Under the pieces are notes generated by a model. It saw nothing but the letters and a program-made list of their open reading frames with translations, ran no database searches and was not told where the DNA came from. The position numbers and the translations under genes are program-made. Below, in pieces: positions 13,481 through 25,189 of a stretch of 64,000 bases of DNA. The DNA is from Stenocarpella maydis (lineage: Eukaryota; Ascomycota; Sordariomycetes; Diaporthales; Diaporthaceae): the NCBI GenBank assembly GCA_002270565.1, contig NQMI01000002.1, forward strand, positions 434,001 to 498,000, in the 5' to 3' direction. Within the stretch, counting starts at the first letter, position 1. Each line of letters starts with the position of its first letter.

Positions 13481-13565
13481 CTCATCTCCCTCTACCCTGC
13501 ACGCGCAACAACGCAACACGCAACACGCAACACGCAACGCATGCACGCACGCACGCACGCACGCA
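13431..13565 (+). repeat. Compound microsatellite: (CTGT)n, ACGCAAC repeats, (GCAC)n
   Basis: About 11 CTGT units (13431-13474), then several ACGCAAC-type units (13509-13540), then GCAC units (13541-13565). Long open frames crossing this stretch only reflect the repeat period. Confidence 0.9.
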
Positions 13566-14653
13566 CCTCCTCTTCACCTTCCAGGATCCGTGTTCCCCTC
13601 CCCCCAGTCATTTGTCTTGTCGTCTCATCCACCACCCCTGCCCCGTCGCTTGTTCGTGTTCCTGACCTTTGTTGGCCCTTCTTGCGTCTTTTTTTGTTTT
13701 GTTTCCTCTTGTTTCTGCTGATTCCGCATCCCCACCAAACAAACAGCCTGTCGCCTGCCTGCCCCTCCGGAAACAACAAGGCCTGGCCCCGTCCGTATTT
13801 CATCGTCTGTTTCCCAAGTTCCCATTTCGAGCCTCGTCACCTCCTCAACGTACGATTTTGGGCCCCAGCCCAGCCCAGCCCAGCCCAATACACAGACGTG
13901 TTCACGCCTCACGCTCGGCCGCTCCAAATTTATCTCGCAGCCGGATCCTACAGCCAGGTTCCTCCCAGCCCTTCAACGGCCCGGCACCAACATCGCCTGC
14001 CTGCTTGCTACCCGCCATCCATCCATCCATCCCGTCACGCCTTGCTCAGTCAGAACTCGCTGCCAGCCTGCCAGCCTCTGCAGATTACACCGCGCCATCC
14101 CTCTCCTCGTCCACAAGTAGGCCTTGCCCTGGCCTGTCTTATTGGCTTGGCCTTCCGCTCCACGGCAACAAACTTAATTTTAGCCGTACGCGCCTAGGCT
14201 CTTGTGGCCCTCGAGCAACCGCCATCGCTGCCTGCCCTGACACTAATAAATCCTGTCCCACTGCCACCTCGCCCTACCAAGCCTCCTGAGATTAGCCTCT
14301 TCCCTCCCTTCCCTTCTTCTTTCCTACCTTGGCCAACCAGCCCTGCTAGCCGTACTCGTTCCCGGCCCCATCTGTGGGCTATCGCTACCTTGCCGCTGTG
14401 TTAAAGGGGGATGGGCCGGACCAGCGCCACGAGGTGAAGAGGAGCACATTCGGGCATCCGCGCGACGATCGTCCGCCCTTATTACCCCCAAGATCAGCGT
14501 TCCGAACGACGATCCTCCACTCACCCAGTCGCCTAAGCCCCCTCCCCTCCGTGACCCCTCTGCCGGTCACCAGTCACTCGTTGAACCCCGGGGCCGCCTG
14601 TGCCGGACCATGTTTCACATGAGTCAAACGTGTTGTGCAGCCACGATATAACA

Positions 14654-15832
14654 ATGGCATCCTACAACAGTCCTCTCGTCGATCACCTTGCTTTTACCGC
14701 CAACTCGGTGACTTCTCCCACAACCCGCCATCACAGACCGCGGATACAATGGCTCGCGGCCTTGTGCCTCGTGCTGTCGCTCATCTCGCCTGCGCTGGCC
14801 TACACAACCATCGACGAGTTGCCAGCGCCAACGCGCGCTCCATACCTGGCCGAGGCGCTCTTGATCGACACGCACGTACCAGTCCTGAACCAGGGAAGGT
14901 GGACAATCATGGATCCGGCCGAGAATGAACTTCGGAGGCGAGCCACGGCCGCGCCTTCTGTTACCACCACATTCGAGATCACAATATCACCGCCGGCAAC
15001 AGCCACCTCGACCAGCTCGACCACCCCGGCCAGCCCGCTGCCAAGCCCCTTTGACGGTGGCATGACGAGCAACTTCACATCGGCCAGCTGTCCGATATTT
15101 TTCGACAGCATGCTTGCTGACCCTGAGCTGCAGACATGCTATCCGGTGTCGCTGATGCTTCAGGTGAGACCCCAGCGACGCTCTCGCTTCTTTGCCGGTC
15201 GCCCTCCCTCATGCTGACAACTCTGTGCGCAGAACTCACAGTCTTTCTTTGAAGCACAGAAGTCGCTTGTCAGCATCACCACCGTGCTTGATCATGCATG
15301 CGGCGCAAACGTTACTCGCTGCACCGACTATCTGGCAAACGTGGCTAGAAATTTGACCGACTCCAGCAACTGTGGCGCAGACTATGAGGCCAACAACCCC
15401 ATCATAGTGGAAGCCTACCTGGGCCTCATCTCCTACCAAGTCGTGTACAGTGCCACCTGCCTGAAGGACCCGGAGACGGCTGTCTACTGCTTCGGGAACG
15501 CCGTGACGAACCAGACGAACCCGACAGACACATATTTCTACTACCTGCCTCTGAACACCTCTCTCCCTGGCGGCACTGTGCCTATCTGCGCCCCCTGTCT
15601 ACAGGACACGATGGCCATTTACCATGTTGCCACGGCAAACCGAAGACAGCCCATCGCAGAAACCTATGACTCGGCAGCCGAGCAGGTCAACACTTTATGC
15701 GGACCCACTTTCGTCAACACGACCATGCCTGATGCCATAGTATCCAGTGCCGGGTTTTCGCCTTTCAGACAAGGGCCCCCATGGTTGCTTTCCTCCTCGG
15801 TCTTGGTTGCGGTGGCAAGTTGGCTCCTATAA
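14654..15832 (+). CDS. Secreted DUF7729-family protein, probably GPI-anchored
   Basis: Exon 1 is 14654-15163, the intron 15164-15232 (GTGAGA...GCGCAG) and exon 2 15233-15832, giving 369 aa in uninterrupted phase. An N-terminal hydrophobic stretch (WLAALCLVLSLISPALA, ~33-49) after a basic segment is a signal peptide or signal anchor. A Ser/Thr/Pro-rich linker follows (~95-135). The Cys-rich domain begins SCPIFFDSM and includes CYPVSLMLQ, NSQSFFEAQKSL, DHACGAN, SNCGADYEANNP, TCLKD, YCFGNAVTNQTNPTDTY, CAPCLQDTMAIY and LCGPTFVNTTMP, the conserved order of the fungal DUF7729 family. The protein ends in a hydrophobic tail (SSSVLVAVASWLL), typical of GPI-anchor addition. Cell-surface or wall location is inferred; no molecular function is known to me. 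The start was chosen for its good context (acaATGG); an earlier in-frame ATG at 14600 would bury the signal peptide further. Confidence 0.85.
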
Positions 15833-17594
15833 TTATAAAGTGGCACCTGTCGCCTCGGCCCTCACGACTCTTTCTTTTTATTTTGGCATCGTCATACCAT
15901 GCCGTCCATTTGGATTTACTTGACGACTACAACTGGATATATAAACGATTTGATACCCCTCATACTACGCCTCTTACTATTTATATTCTATTCTCTTGCC
16001 GACTTGACCGGTTGGGCGGTTGGGGCGGGCTGTTCAGCCCTCAGACGGCGTTTCGACCCTGGGTCGGCTCTTTGCTTTGGGTGAGAGAAGTAAAAGGCTT
16101 GGGCTCTTGTGTTGGGCTCATCAGGGTTTTCAGAAGGCCCAAGGGACCTTGGGGTGGACGGGACACTCGACTGAGAGTTAGACACGGCTCTGTTCATCTT
16201 GGACGGACATGGCGTTTTGGAAAATGGCCCCATTGGGTGGGCCCCGCTCCTTGATCTGCCCACAAATGTTTCTGGGTACGACTTTTCTGGACATATCGAT
16301 ACTCTACGGGAAGCATCGTATTATTACTCACGCTTACATGTTTATTGATAATCAAATAGATATATCAGAATGGGTATACGCTCATGATAGTGACTCCGAG
16401 TTCGTTTTGTGTCTCTGATTGGATATAGTTCTGGTACGAGTGATGTGCTTGTGTACCCTCCGTTTTTGCAAGTCCGAATATACAAAGTCCCGAGATCTTC
16501 TATTCAGCCAGCTTTAGGCTCATGGATGCATCCCATCTTCCTGGTCAACCCTTTTGCCACTGGATTTCAGGCCTATATTTGTAGAAAAGCTTTAGTGTAC
16601 TACCCTAGGTAGATAGAGACGATGGTGTGCTTTGAGAGCGGTTAACGGACTGGAATAAGGGGACTGGCTATAACTCATCCAACGGCTGTCAGAAATGAAG
16701 AGCAACTTGGGCGAGGGCACCTAGGTACTTGCAATATGGAAAGAGACAGATTGATGCGAACGAGAGGAGGAACCTGATACCTGAAACTAGTGCTTCACCC
16801 ACTGCGCAATCCAGCATGTGAGTGAAGCTGCGAGGCGTCTCCTAGCTCGGTATCATTTCCTTCTTAAAACCTCCAGGTCTGACACTCCTCCCTTCCTTCT
16901 TTCTACTTCACCTTAGCCAGTTCATCCAGGGCAATACATAAAGGATGCAGAATCATCCTCCCCCATTCGAATATATTCTTCTGAACCATTTGACTACAGA
17001 AGAGACCCGAGGTTGGCAGACTTAAGGTCAGGTTAAGCCATAAAGCCCCATGGTTTCCGCAGCAACGGCAGACGAACATTGCGAAGATCAGTTCTGGTCC
17101 CAGCGACGAGGCTGATGCTCCTCAGAGCAGTCTTTACACGCTGGCGGCAGTTGCGAGTCATATTGCCCAGAAGGTTGATCCTGGTGTTGAAGCGAAGATT
17201 TAAGCCTTTCTTATAGAACTCGAACATGTCTTTCAGCTCTCTGACGAAACCAAACATGCTACTTATCCCACTGTTGAAGGCTCTGATGAGGGGGGGAAAT
17301 GGAATCAAACCTAGTCCACGCAAGAAGACGCATAAGCTACCCTCCGTCCCATCTTCAAGATGCCTTGCTAGCTCACATTTGCAAACAGGTGGTCCTGCTC
17401 GCGTTCGTTCCAAGATGAGAAATGCCAGGACTGGGTCACCTTTTGATTGGAGTCGTACGCAGAAACTCAACCACATCAGTGTCTGATTTGTATATTGTTT
17501 GCAAATCTGACAATATCCAGATTATGAGAAAACCAAGAACGTTACGTCCTTCAAGCTCCCAATCTGAGGCCGCGTCGCACGCGCTGCTTTCTAC
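15833..17594. other. Intergenic, 1.8 kb
   Basis: 3' region of the DUF7729 gene followed by AT-rich sequence (16260-16620). It holds one ACCTAGGT palindrome at 16719-16726. A 147-codon frame at 17033-17476 (minus) lacks coding bias and was not called. Confidence 0.6.
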
Positions 17595-17961
17595 ATGGAT
17601 CACAGCGTCTCCCCCGAATTCACCCAGGCTGTCATCAACTTTCTGGGCCAGAACTGGGATGGTAACCCGCCAATGGGTTGCCAGCCTTGGTACCGCAAGC
17701 TCCAGGGCACGGAGGCGCTGGACAAGGTGGAGCTCGAGGCTGCGCGGGCCCTCAACAGAGGGGAGTTTCCCGGTGGCATCTCCAAAGCCGCCAGCCTGGC
17801 CCTGCACAGCCAGAAATGGTTGACCGAGAAGCAGAAGAGGGCCCTCGATGAGCAGCAGCAGGACGCCATGGGGGAGAAGAGGAAGGCTGCGGCTCCGGCA
17901 GGAGTGGGGCGAGCAAGAAGCCAGGCGGGCCCTCGGTGAGGACGAGGACGAGGAGGCTTAA
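17595..17961 (+). CDS. Small hypothetical protein, apparently frameshifted near its 3' end
   Basis: ATG at 17595 opens a frame with strong G/C third-position bias (MDHSVSPEFTQAVINFLGQ..., WYRKLQGTEALDKVELEAAR). The literal frame stops at 17937-17939 after 114 codons. From about 17886-17892 the coding bias leaves that frame and appears in the frame one base further on, which reads an acidic tail ending GEDEDEEA and stops with TAA at 17959-17961. One surplus base near 17889 would explain this; read that way the product is about 121 aa with a charged helical C-terminal half. I recognise no family. It may be a real small soluble protein, or a decaying copy of one. Confidence 0.5.
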
Positions 17962-18949
17962 CACAAGAAGAAAACAACCTTAGTACCCGAATCTGGGGCC
18001 TTTTGCGGGTGGGAGACCTTTCGCTGAAGCCAAACTGAGCCAACTTTGATTGGCCTGTGCTTCTTTGAAGGTCTTGGACCCTTTGGCTGGATGACTTTGT
18101 CTGGGTTGGATTAAATCTGGGGTTGCCTGCGATGACTTGGCCTTCGGTACTGGGTTGATTTTCTAGGAGTTTGCCCTCTCTGCGACGCTTTGGACTCGAG
18201 ATTTTTAAACTCTCAATCTTACCAGATATGGGTTGAACCCATTAACTCTATGATATCCTTCGCAGCTGGGAGGTAATTCGGTCTCTACTTATTAGAACCA
18301 GAATTAACTAGTTCCCGCCGTTACTGTATTGAAAGGCTAGGACTATGGGTCGTCTGTATTGGCTGCTCTACTTGATGCACCTAAACAGACATGCGCCCCG
18401 CCCGGGGAATTTAGTTTGATGACAGCGGCGCAGGAGCAAGTTACTGCCGCCGCCCAGTCTTCTGCGGTGGTAGACTGATCAGTCAATTAGTCGTTCTCCC
18501 GATGGAAACTCCTGAAGTCAAAAAACTAAACTTTGTGAAGAGACAGCCTTGATAATACAATATGATCCTCTGGACCGAGCACATTAGCGAGCCCTTCTCC
18601 AGCAGGTAAATATCAAGTCCTCCAAAATTTATCTCATGGAAATGGATAATCGCACCCACAGAAACGGAGGGTATAATGGTGCCTGGGCCCGCTGTCCAAC
18701 GCCAACGCCCACCGACACTTACTCTCACGACACCCATTCCTATAACAATACCAGGTGGAGAGCCCCTGCCGGGGCCCCGGGAGCTTTTCATCCAAATACC
18801 TAGGTACTACGGCTTAAATAGGCAAACCCCCTCCACGCCACCTAGTAGGGCTTTCACGTGCCAAGAGGAGGAACCTCCGTATGCCTAGAGAAGGGCCGTC
18901 TATATACCCATAGGAAGGGCTCCTAGAGGCCCTCGTAAGGCCCCTAAGC

Positions 18950-19160
18950 CCACTGGGTCAAAAATCCTTATAAACGAACCAGAATATAAATATTATAACT
19001 AATTAGAGGCTGAGGGTTTTAGTATACTATCTAGGTGTATAGTGTATTAAGATCCTGTTTATAGATTATTCTGAATAAATAATATTTTATTCAATGCTAG
19101 ATTATAGATATCTTTATGTCTTATAGTTAACAGTTGACTTCAGCAAGTTAGCCTTAAATA
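18950..19160. repeat. TA-rich, RIP-like degraded sequence
   Basis: About 200 bp dominated by TpA steps (TATAAATATTATAA and similar) inside otherwise ~50% GC DNA. This is what repeat-induced point mutation leaves of old transposons. No element family is identifiable. Confidence 0.4.
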
Positions 19161-19540
19161 TACAAGTATGTAAATTAGAAAAGGGGCCTCCTGATTTCGT
19201 AAAGCGGGAATGATGTCCTAGTGTACCCTTGGTTTCCCCTGGTGTGAATCTTTGCATTGCCTTCCATGGCCGTATTGATATGAAAACTACATAGTCGAAA
19301 TTTGGATGTGTGACAATGTTTTGGGCTTAAATGCTGACAGGGGAAATCAGCGAATACTGGACTGGTCCTATTCAGAGATCGTGTTCTCCCATCGACACAT
19401 CATGAAATTACGTGATACCGTACATATGTAGTAGTCCTATAAAGGCGGGAAGCTTAAGGCTGGAAACTAATGTAGCTGCTTGTTTCGGTTTTAATCTGAT
19501 CATAACCCCCCCTTTTCTTTTCTATTTCTTTTCTCAGCAA

Positions 19541-19573
19541 GAGAGAGAGGGAGAGAGAGAGAGAGAGAGAGAG
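19541..19573 (+). repeat. (GA)n microsatellite
   Basis: GA repeats with one GG interruption. Confidence 0.9.
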
Positions 19574-20823
19574 CTGCGGCGGTCCCTTCATACCGTCGTC
19601 AACGATCACAGACCCATAGATAATCAATACAATGCCGATAACAATAAGTTTCAAAACACAACAACCATCGACCAAGTGGCGAGTCTTCGGCGAGCCTGGG
19701 TGCCCGCTTCAACCAAGTTATTGGTTGGCAAGGGCAGCTGGGGGCCGGAGTCAATTTCATCCCCCCGGCGTCAGGATACCCGAGTACGGACGAAGCTAGG
19801 CCGTTCCAGGGTGACCATTGTTGCTCCTGAGCACGGAGAACCCAGTGGTTACAATATGGAGTACTGGGCAGCGTTGAACGTTCTCGATCAAAGCTCGTGC
19901 GGAAGCTGGGCAGATCACTAAGTAGCGTTTGTCGATGAATAGAGCCCGCAGCAGGGTCATAAGCGTCGGTATTGTCGATCATGGTCTCGATCCAAGCATT
20001 GCATGGAAGATGGACGAGTTGTAGACGTCGAGGGCTTTGGCGCTTTTGACCAGGTTGAGCACATGTGTACATGGGTAAGTAGTATTTGCAACCCAACCTT
20101 GCCCCTTAGACTTCCGGCCGCTATGTTCCAGGCCGCGAACTGTACCTGCCCGCCAAAGCCGACGGCATGAGGATCTCCCTAGGCCTACGGTACCCCGGTG
20201 ATGCAGGCCTGAAACTAGCGCGACACGTAGTCTCTCGAAGGACTGAGGGCAGCTATCCTTGTACCTTTGATAGTACAGTATTGGCCAAGGCTGTTTGGGA
20301 GCAGTAGTGGTACGAGCAGCAGCGTTGGTAGGATTGATGGCAGGGCGAGCAAAGTTTCAGCCGAAGCATCGATCACTCGCTAGTCTGTCTCCGCTGCTTC
20401 GCAAACAAGCCGGGTCGGAGGAGCCAAGGAGGAACAAAGAAAATGGAGAGAATCTCTACTGGCGTGCTCACCTTCTGTCAGGCTTACTACCGAAGGAAGA
20501 CTTGCATCTTTGACTGGTATCTCGCGGGGGAACAGGCCGAGCTTGCCAACCAGATAACGGGAGGCAATTGTGTATGGAGGACAAGGGAACGTTGAAGAAA
20601 CCTGGTACAAGACGAGGGTCGATGGTTGGACCTTGCCTGCAATACAGGGGAATCCAGGTTAGCTCTGTACCCATGCAGCTTCTTGGGCCAGATGCACCCC
20701 CACCTGCCATTTACTCGCGTGAATCCCATCCTTGAGCCTGGTGTCAACAACGTGCCCCAGCATCTTCATTGCTGGTAGGGTATCGCACGTACGTGCTGGG
20801 TGGTAAGCAAACTGTTCGATTGG

Positions 20824-20855
<32 letters not shown>

Positions 20856-20856
20856 G
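20824..20856 (+). repeat. (TTG)n microsatellite
   Basis: About 11 perfect TTG units in non-coding DNA. Confidence 0.95.
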
Positions 20857-23800
20857 CTGCCGAGTTCTGCGAGGGCCCAGAGGGCCCCAGTCTAGAACTA
20901 AATGGTGAGCTGCCGACAGCAGGGCCGCTCCTGCCGACATTCAAGGATACTGCGGCCTCACAAGGCGCGGACAATGATCGGCGCGGCTAAAGCCTCGCTC
21001 ATGGGGGCAGAGTTGGCTGGCCAGACTGGCATGGCACCGTTGATGGCTGGCCGGCTTGGTGGTCACACTGGTCTTGATGAACCCTGGCAATTGCGTGATT
21101 GGAGGAGTGTGTCCGGGGATTCAGCTGGGCAGGGCTGTACGCACACCTGGGGTCCTAAACGTTAAATGAAAGCAGACTTTGATATCTAATCAGATTTGCT
21201 AGTAAATTCAACAAAGTAGGACTTTAAAACTAAAATATAATGTTAGTTAATATTTAAATGCAATTAATTTGTAAGAAAAATAAGATCCCATGTAATATGC
21301 ACCCTTCTTTATCTAATAGGGGATTTAAAGGATACCCTCTTTATAGCCACTTCAGATGGCGACTCAAGAAGTGGCGATGTCTGCACCCGCCGCCAATGGT
21401 GATCACACACTGCAGTGGCCGGCCAGCTGCAGATGGCTTGTGTCGATGTCTTGAACGGGCGCTGTTTTGAGACTGGTTTGGGCGTGCTGCATTATGCAAT
21501 ATGTGGCGGTCGGCAAGCCATGACGGTGGTCGGCGGGTGGGTCTCAGGCCACCACGTACCTAAGTACTATGGTGGTATGGCAGGTATGGGTAAAAATGGG
21601 CATTCCTGCCAGGTAGCCCCCACAATTTATTTCCTGACGCTATACCTAATTTAGCACGATAAGGAAGAAAAGGTACTTGGTAGGGGTGCCCTTTTTTTGG
21701 TACGATACCATAGTACACTATGTACTGAGCCCAGGGTCAAGCTACAGTACCACAGTAGATGGCGATTGGTAGTCAATCTCAGATCGGCCGTGCGCCCACC
21801 GATGTTGCATAAGGCCTGCAGGACACTGAGCGACTGGAACGGTGGAGTCTCGGCACCTCACCGTCACAGTCACCTCGAAACGACCGTGTAGGTCCCCGAC
21901 TGGCCGAATGGCTGGATGGCTCGCCAGATGGGGCAGTAATTCGGCCAGCCCAAGCCAACGTCAATTGGTGTCAACTGGTTGGCCTGTGCCAGTGGGTCCC
22001 TCCCACAGGGCGGATGGCCCAAGCTCCCTTTGGCAAGCTCCAGATGTCCCCGCCGGGGTCCACCGGCCTACCCTGCTGCCCCTGGGGTTAGAAGTGGGTA
22101 CGTACCCACTGCGACGCTGTCACCCCAAGACGTCACGTCTGATTTTGACACGCAACATGCATACATACCCGTCCCTATTCTTCCACCTCTCGTCTCTCTC
22201 TAGATAACCACGCCTCGCAACTGCCGACGAATTCCCTGCACTAGTTGTCAAACTCTTAATCTACACCCCGATGCCCTCTCAGCAAGTCACATCATTACGC
22301 CTGTCCAGACAAGGTCACAGTCTGGGGCCGGATTGCATGGCTTGCTCCAGCTGTCCCCTCTCCCGGCCATCAGACGTTTGCGTGTCTCAGCCAGAGCGCC
22401 TCGACGACCAGTCCGTGGTCCTCCATGTGCTACTGTGTGCAGGCGCAACCGTCATGCTGCAACGCTGACAGGCCCGTCTTTGGCCCAGAATTCCGGGAAA
22501 TGAGACCACAACGTTCCTGCTCCTACGCCTTGTGCACTACAACCGGCGGTGGTTGCGTCAGCCGTGTTTGCTGCCGGCGAAGGCCTCGGTCCAACCTAGG
22601 TGCCACCGCATCAACCTTCCCTCCACGTCTTTCATTCTCGACTCTCAGCCCTCCTCACAGGCTCCAGCCGCCCATCGCTAGGTTACCGGGATGTCGATAC
22701 TGTTCCACGGTTACGGCCTACCCCCAAGCCCACGGTGGCATGCACGAGGACGATCGGCTGTCCCGCATCCGTACGTATCCCGTGATATGCGCTCTGCTGT
22801 TGGGCCACAACGCGACTCGGACCGCGGGAAGAAGGCGTTGGAGAGTGTTAAGTGACAAGCTCGACAGGGCGCAGACCGGAATGGACCGAGGGCTGTCACC
22901 TGCTGGTCTACTTTGTCAAACTGAACACTCGCCCGGGACCTGGTTTCTGGGACACCTCCGTCGGTTACACACCGCGGTCTTCGTAACTGTTTCAACCTAC
23001 GAAAGGATGCCACAGAAAGTAACAAACTCGACCGTTCTAGCAAACACAAGCAGCCACTCAACGAAGTCAGTCCCGCTCCCGGCGACTTCACTGCGTTGGA
23101 TATGCTCACCGAGTTGGTCCCATGTTGAATAATTTTGCAATCAAACATGGAGCCTATTGCAAAGAGCACCTTCAAAGATGTATTATCCTGCACGAGATCT
23201 CGGCATCGCCCTACAGGGCAATGGGCAACCATTTATGCGCACACGCCATCACAGCGGTGCGTTGTGCACATTTTAGCATTCCTTGGCTCTCCGGCTGTGT
23301 TCCGTGCCACACACCCGCGGCTATCGATCGCCGACATCAAACTATGATTATTCGATCGAGTATCACCGGTAGGAAATTGACAACCTCTCCGGGCCGTAGA
23401 CCAAACCCTTCTACTACGCAGAACGAATCCTGAGCCGACAACCAGTTCTTGGCTCGAAACAAGAGCACAACAGCATAGCAGGGATACTCTCTGCGGCCAG
23501 GCTGGCGGTACGGGATATTTGGACGAGGTAAATCAGTGGGGACAGTATTTTGTCAAAACTCAAAGCGACCTCTCAACGGAGGTTGGCAGCCGAGCCCCTG
23601 GAAAAGGTAGTATAACCAGGAACCTGTGGCTTGCCCAACGGCATGCTGTGACCACGACCTCGCTGGTGGATCGAACCCGATATGCCTCAAGCGACATCGC
23701 GTCCTTCATCCTTTTGAAACGTGCCGGAGTGATACTAGACCTGTCAGCCACTACGACGACGGAAAGCAGCAAGGGCCCCACGCCACGTGGCAGGAAAACA

Positions 23801-25189
23801 GCAGACATATGTACCGGCCTACTACGTGCGCTCATGACTTCTCTTGGTCTAGTGCCAGTGCGCGTCTGGAATTCCGCAAGCTGACGGGCTCGAGACTGGA
23901 AAACAGTGTCAAGCGTAAAGAACACGGCCAAGAAGTTGGCCAATGCACAAAGCTGTGCTCGGGACGAATTGGGACTGTTAGATGGGGGCGCAGGACTTGA
24001 TCCCACTTATCGGATGCAGGTCGCGGAGCCCGCTTAACCTAGCCCATCAGAGAAGGGCTGGCCAGTCCAAGCCCACCCCGGTTGCGAAGTACATGGAACC
24101 CTTAGAAGCTGCAGCTCTGCAGGCATCCTGGCACAATGGACGGCAAAGTCAGCAGCCGGCAAACCCCCCCCCTTTCTCCCCGTGTGGGGCATACCGATGT
24201 TCCGTGGCGACCTTCCGGGACACGGCGGGCAACTACTGGCAAAAGCAATTGATGCAAAGGTTCCAACACTGCTGCCTCTGCGTTGTGCACCATTTTTTTT
24301 CAGCTCGGGCTCGCTTCGTGCGCCTTGCGGTGGACTTGCTGGCTTGTCGTGGCCACAATTTTCCTCTCTGTCCTTTTGTGTGCTCGCAAGGGCTCTTCGA
24401 ACTGGGGTGACGATCTATCATCGGCCAGCGTCTTCCCTGAATTCTATGCCCCCCCCCCGCTAAACTCTGTTGTTCGGGACTTTCTATAACGCACACAGTA
24501 AGCACCGTTACCTTGAAGACCCTTGTACACCCGAGGTGTGCCTGGTCCTGCAGTCTTAGCAAACATGCATGTCAGTCTTTCCCTAAAGTCTAGCCTGCAG
24601 GTCGCCAGATATCAAGACCGTCCCCACTACTGCACGCCTTCGCCTCGAGGCCGCTGTTTCCCCCCTTCATTCTTTGCAACGACAGCACACCGATTTCCTC
24701 CCAACTGGCCCTGTCTGTACCGCGTTCCACCTGTAGCAGCTTACAAGGCCCAGTCGACCCAAATCAACAACACACATTGGCTCACAATATCTGCTTAGCT
24801 CCACCGCTCCTGCGCTTAACCGTTTGTCTGTACCACTTGTGACGGGCGATCGTAGCTTCGGCTTCATCTCGGTCAGGTCCAGGCAGTCCGTGTGCGATCC
24901 CAAACCCGTTTTGCTCTCCAACCCCCGAGACTCTGCCAGGAACAAAGGACCACAGCCTCGCCGCCATAGGTTTTATGAGGCCCATAGCTGAGCGTCCCGG
25001 TCCAAGCCTCGTGCGAAATCCTACACGAGCGAAGCGAGGTTACACGCCCCACCTCTCCGCATGCTACCTGTGCTACGACTGATCCAGTGTGAGTGTACAT
25101 GCATGGATGCCTTTGTTCTCTGCTCCGCTTGCTGATTGCTCGGTGCTTAAGCCCCCTCATAAAGGCCTGCCTGGGCCCTTCGAGCTCCA

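Larger units (their letters stand above)
5640..14653. other. 9-kb gene-poor region with repeats
   Basis: No open frame here combines a sensible start, third-position bias and a recognisable domain. Contents seen: an 11-G run (6137-6147); AT-rich low-complexity sequence around 7560-8000 and 9420-9870; the inverted-repeat element at 8104-8687; a CT microsatellite (9101-9122); a short tandem duplication with A tails (11946-12030); an A-rich tract (12020-12090); and a pyrimidine-rich, microsatellite-laden stretch from about 13430 to the next start codon, probably the long promoter and leader of the DUF7729 gene. Confidence 0.6.
17962..25189. other. 7.2-kb gene-poor region upstream of the velvet gene
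   Basis: No supported gene. Contents: very TA-rich sequence at about 18950-19160 and 21170-21310, resembling RIP-mutated repeats; a GA microsatellite (19541-19573); a TTG microsatellite (20824-20856); and a GC-normal stretch from about 22150 to 25189 that may be the long promoter and leader of the velvet regulator. Open frames in 22425-23132 lack coding bias. Confidence 0.55.

Noticed and set aside
12956..14197. 413-codon open frame
   Set aside because: It runs through the CTGT and GCAC microsatellites (repeats of CLSV and ARTH), which stay open because of their period.
17033..17476. 147-codon minus-strand frame divergent from the small gene at 17.6 kb
   Set aside because: No third-position bias and no recognisable motif; an intron-containing gene could not be excluded but is not supported.
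22425..23132. 235-codon open frame
   Set aside because: Random-looking composition, many Cys/Arg/Ser, no bias; probably part of the velvet upstream region.
23645..23680. GGGTTCGATCC-like sequence on the minus strand resembling a tRNA T-arm
   Set aside because: The T-stem does not pair and no anticodon or acceptor stem can be built around it.
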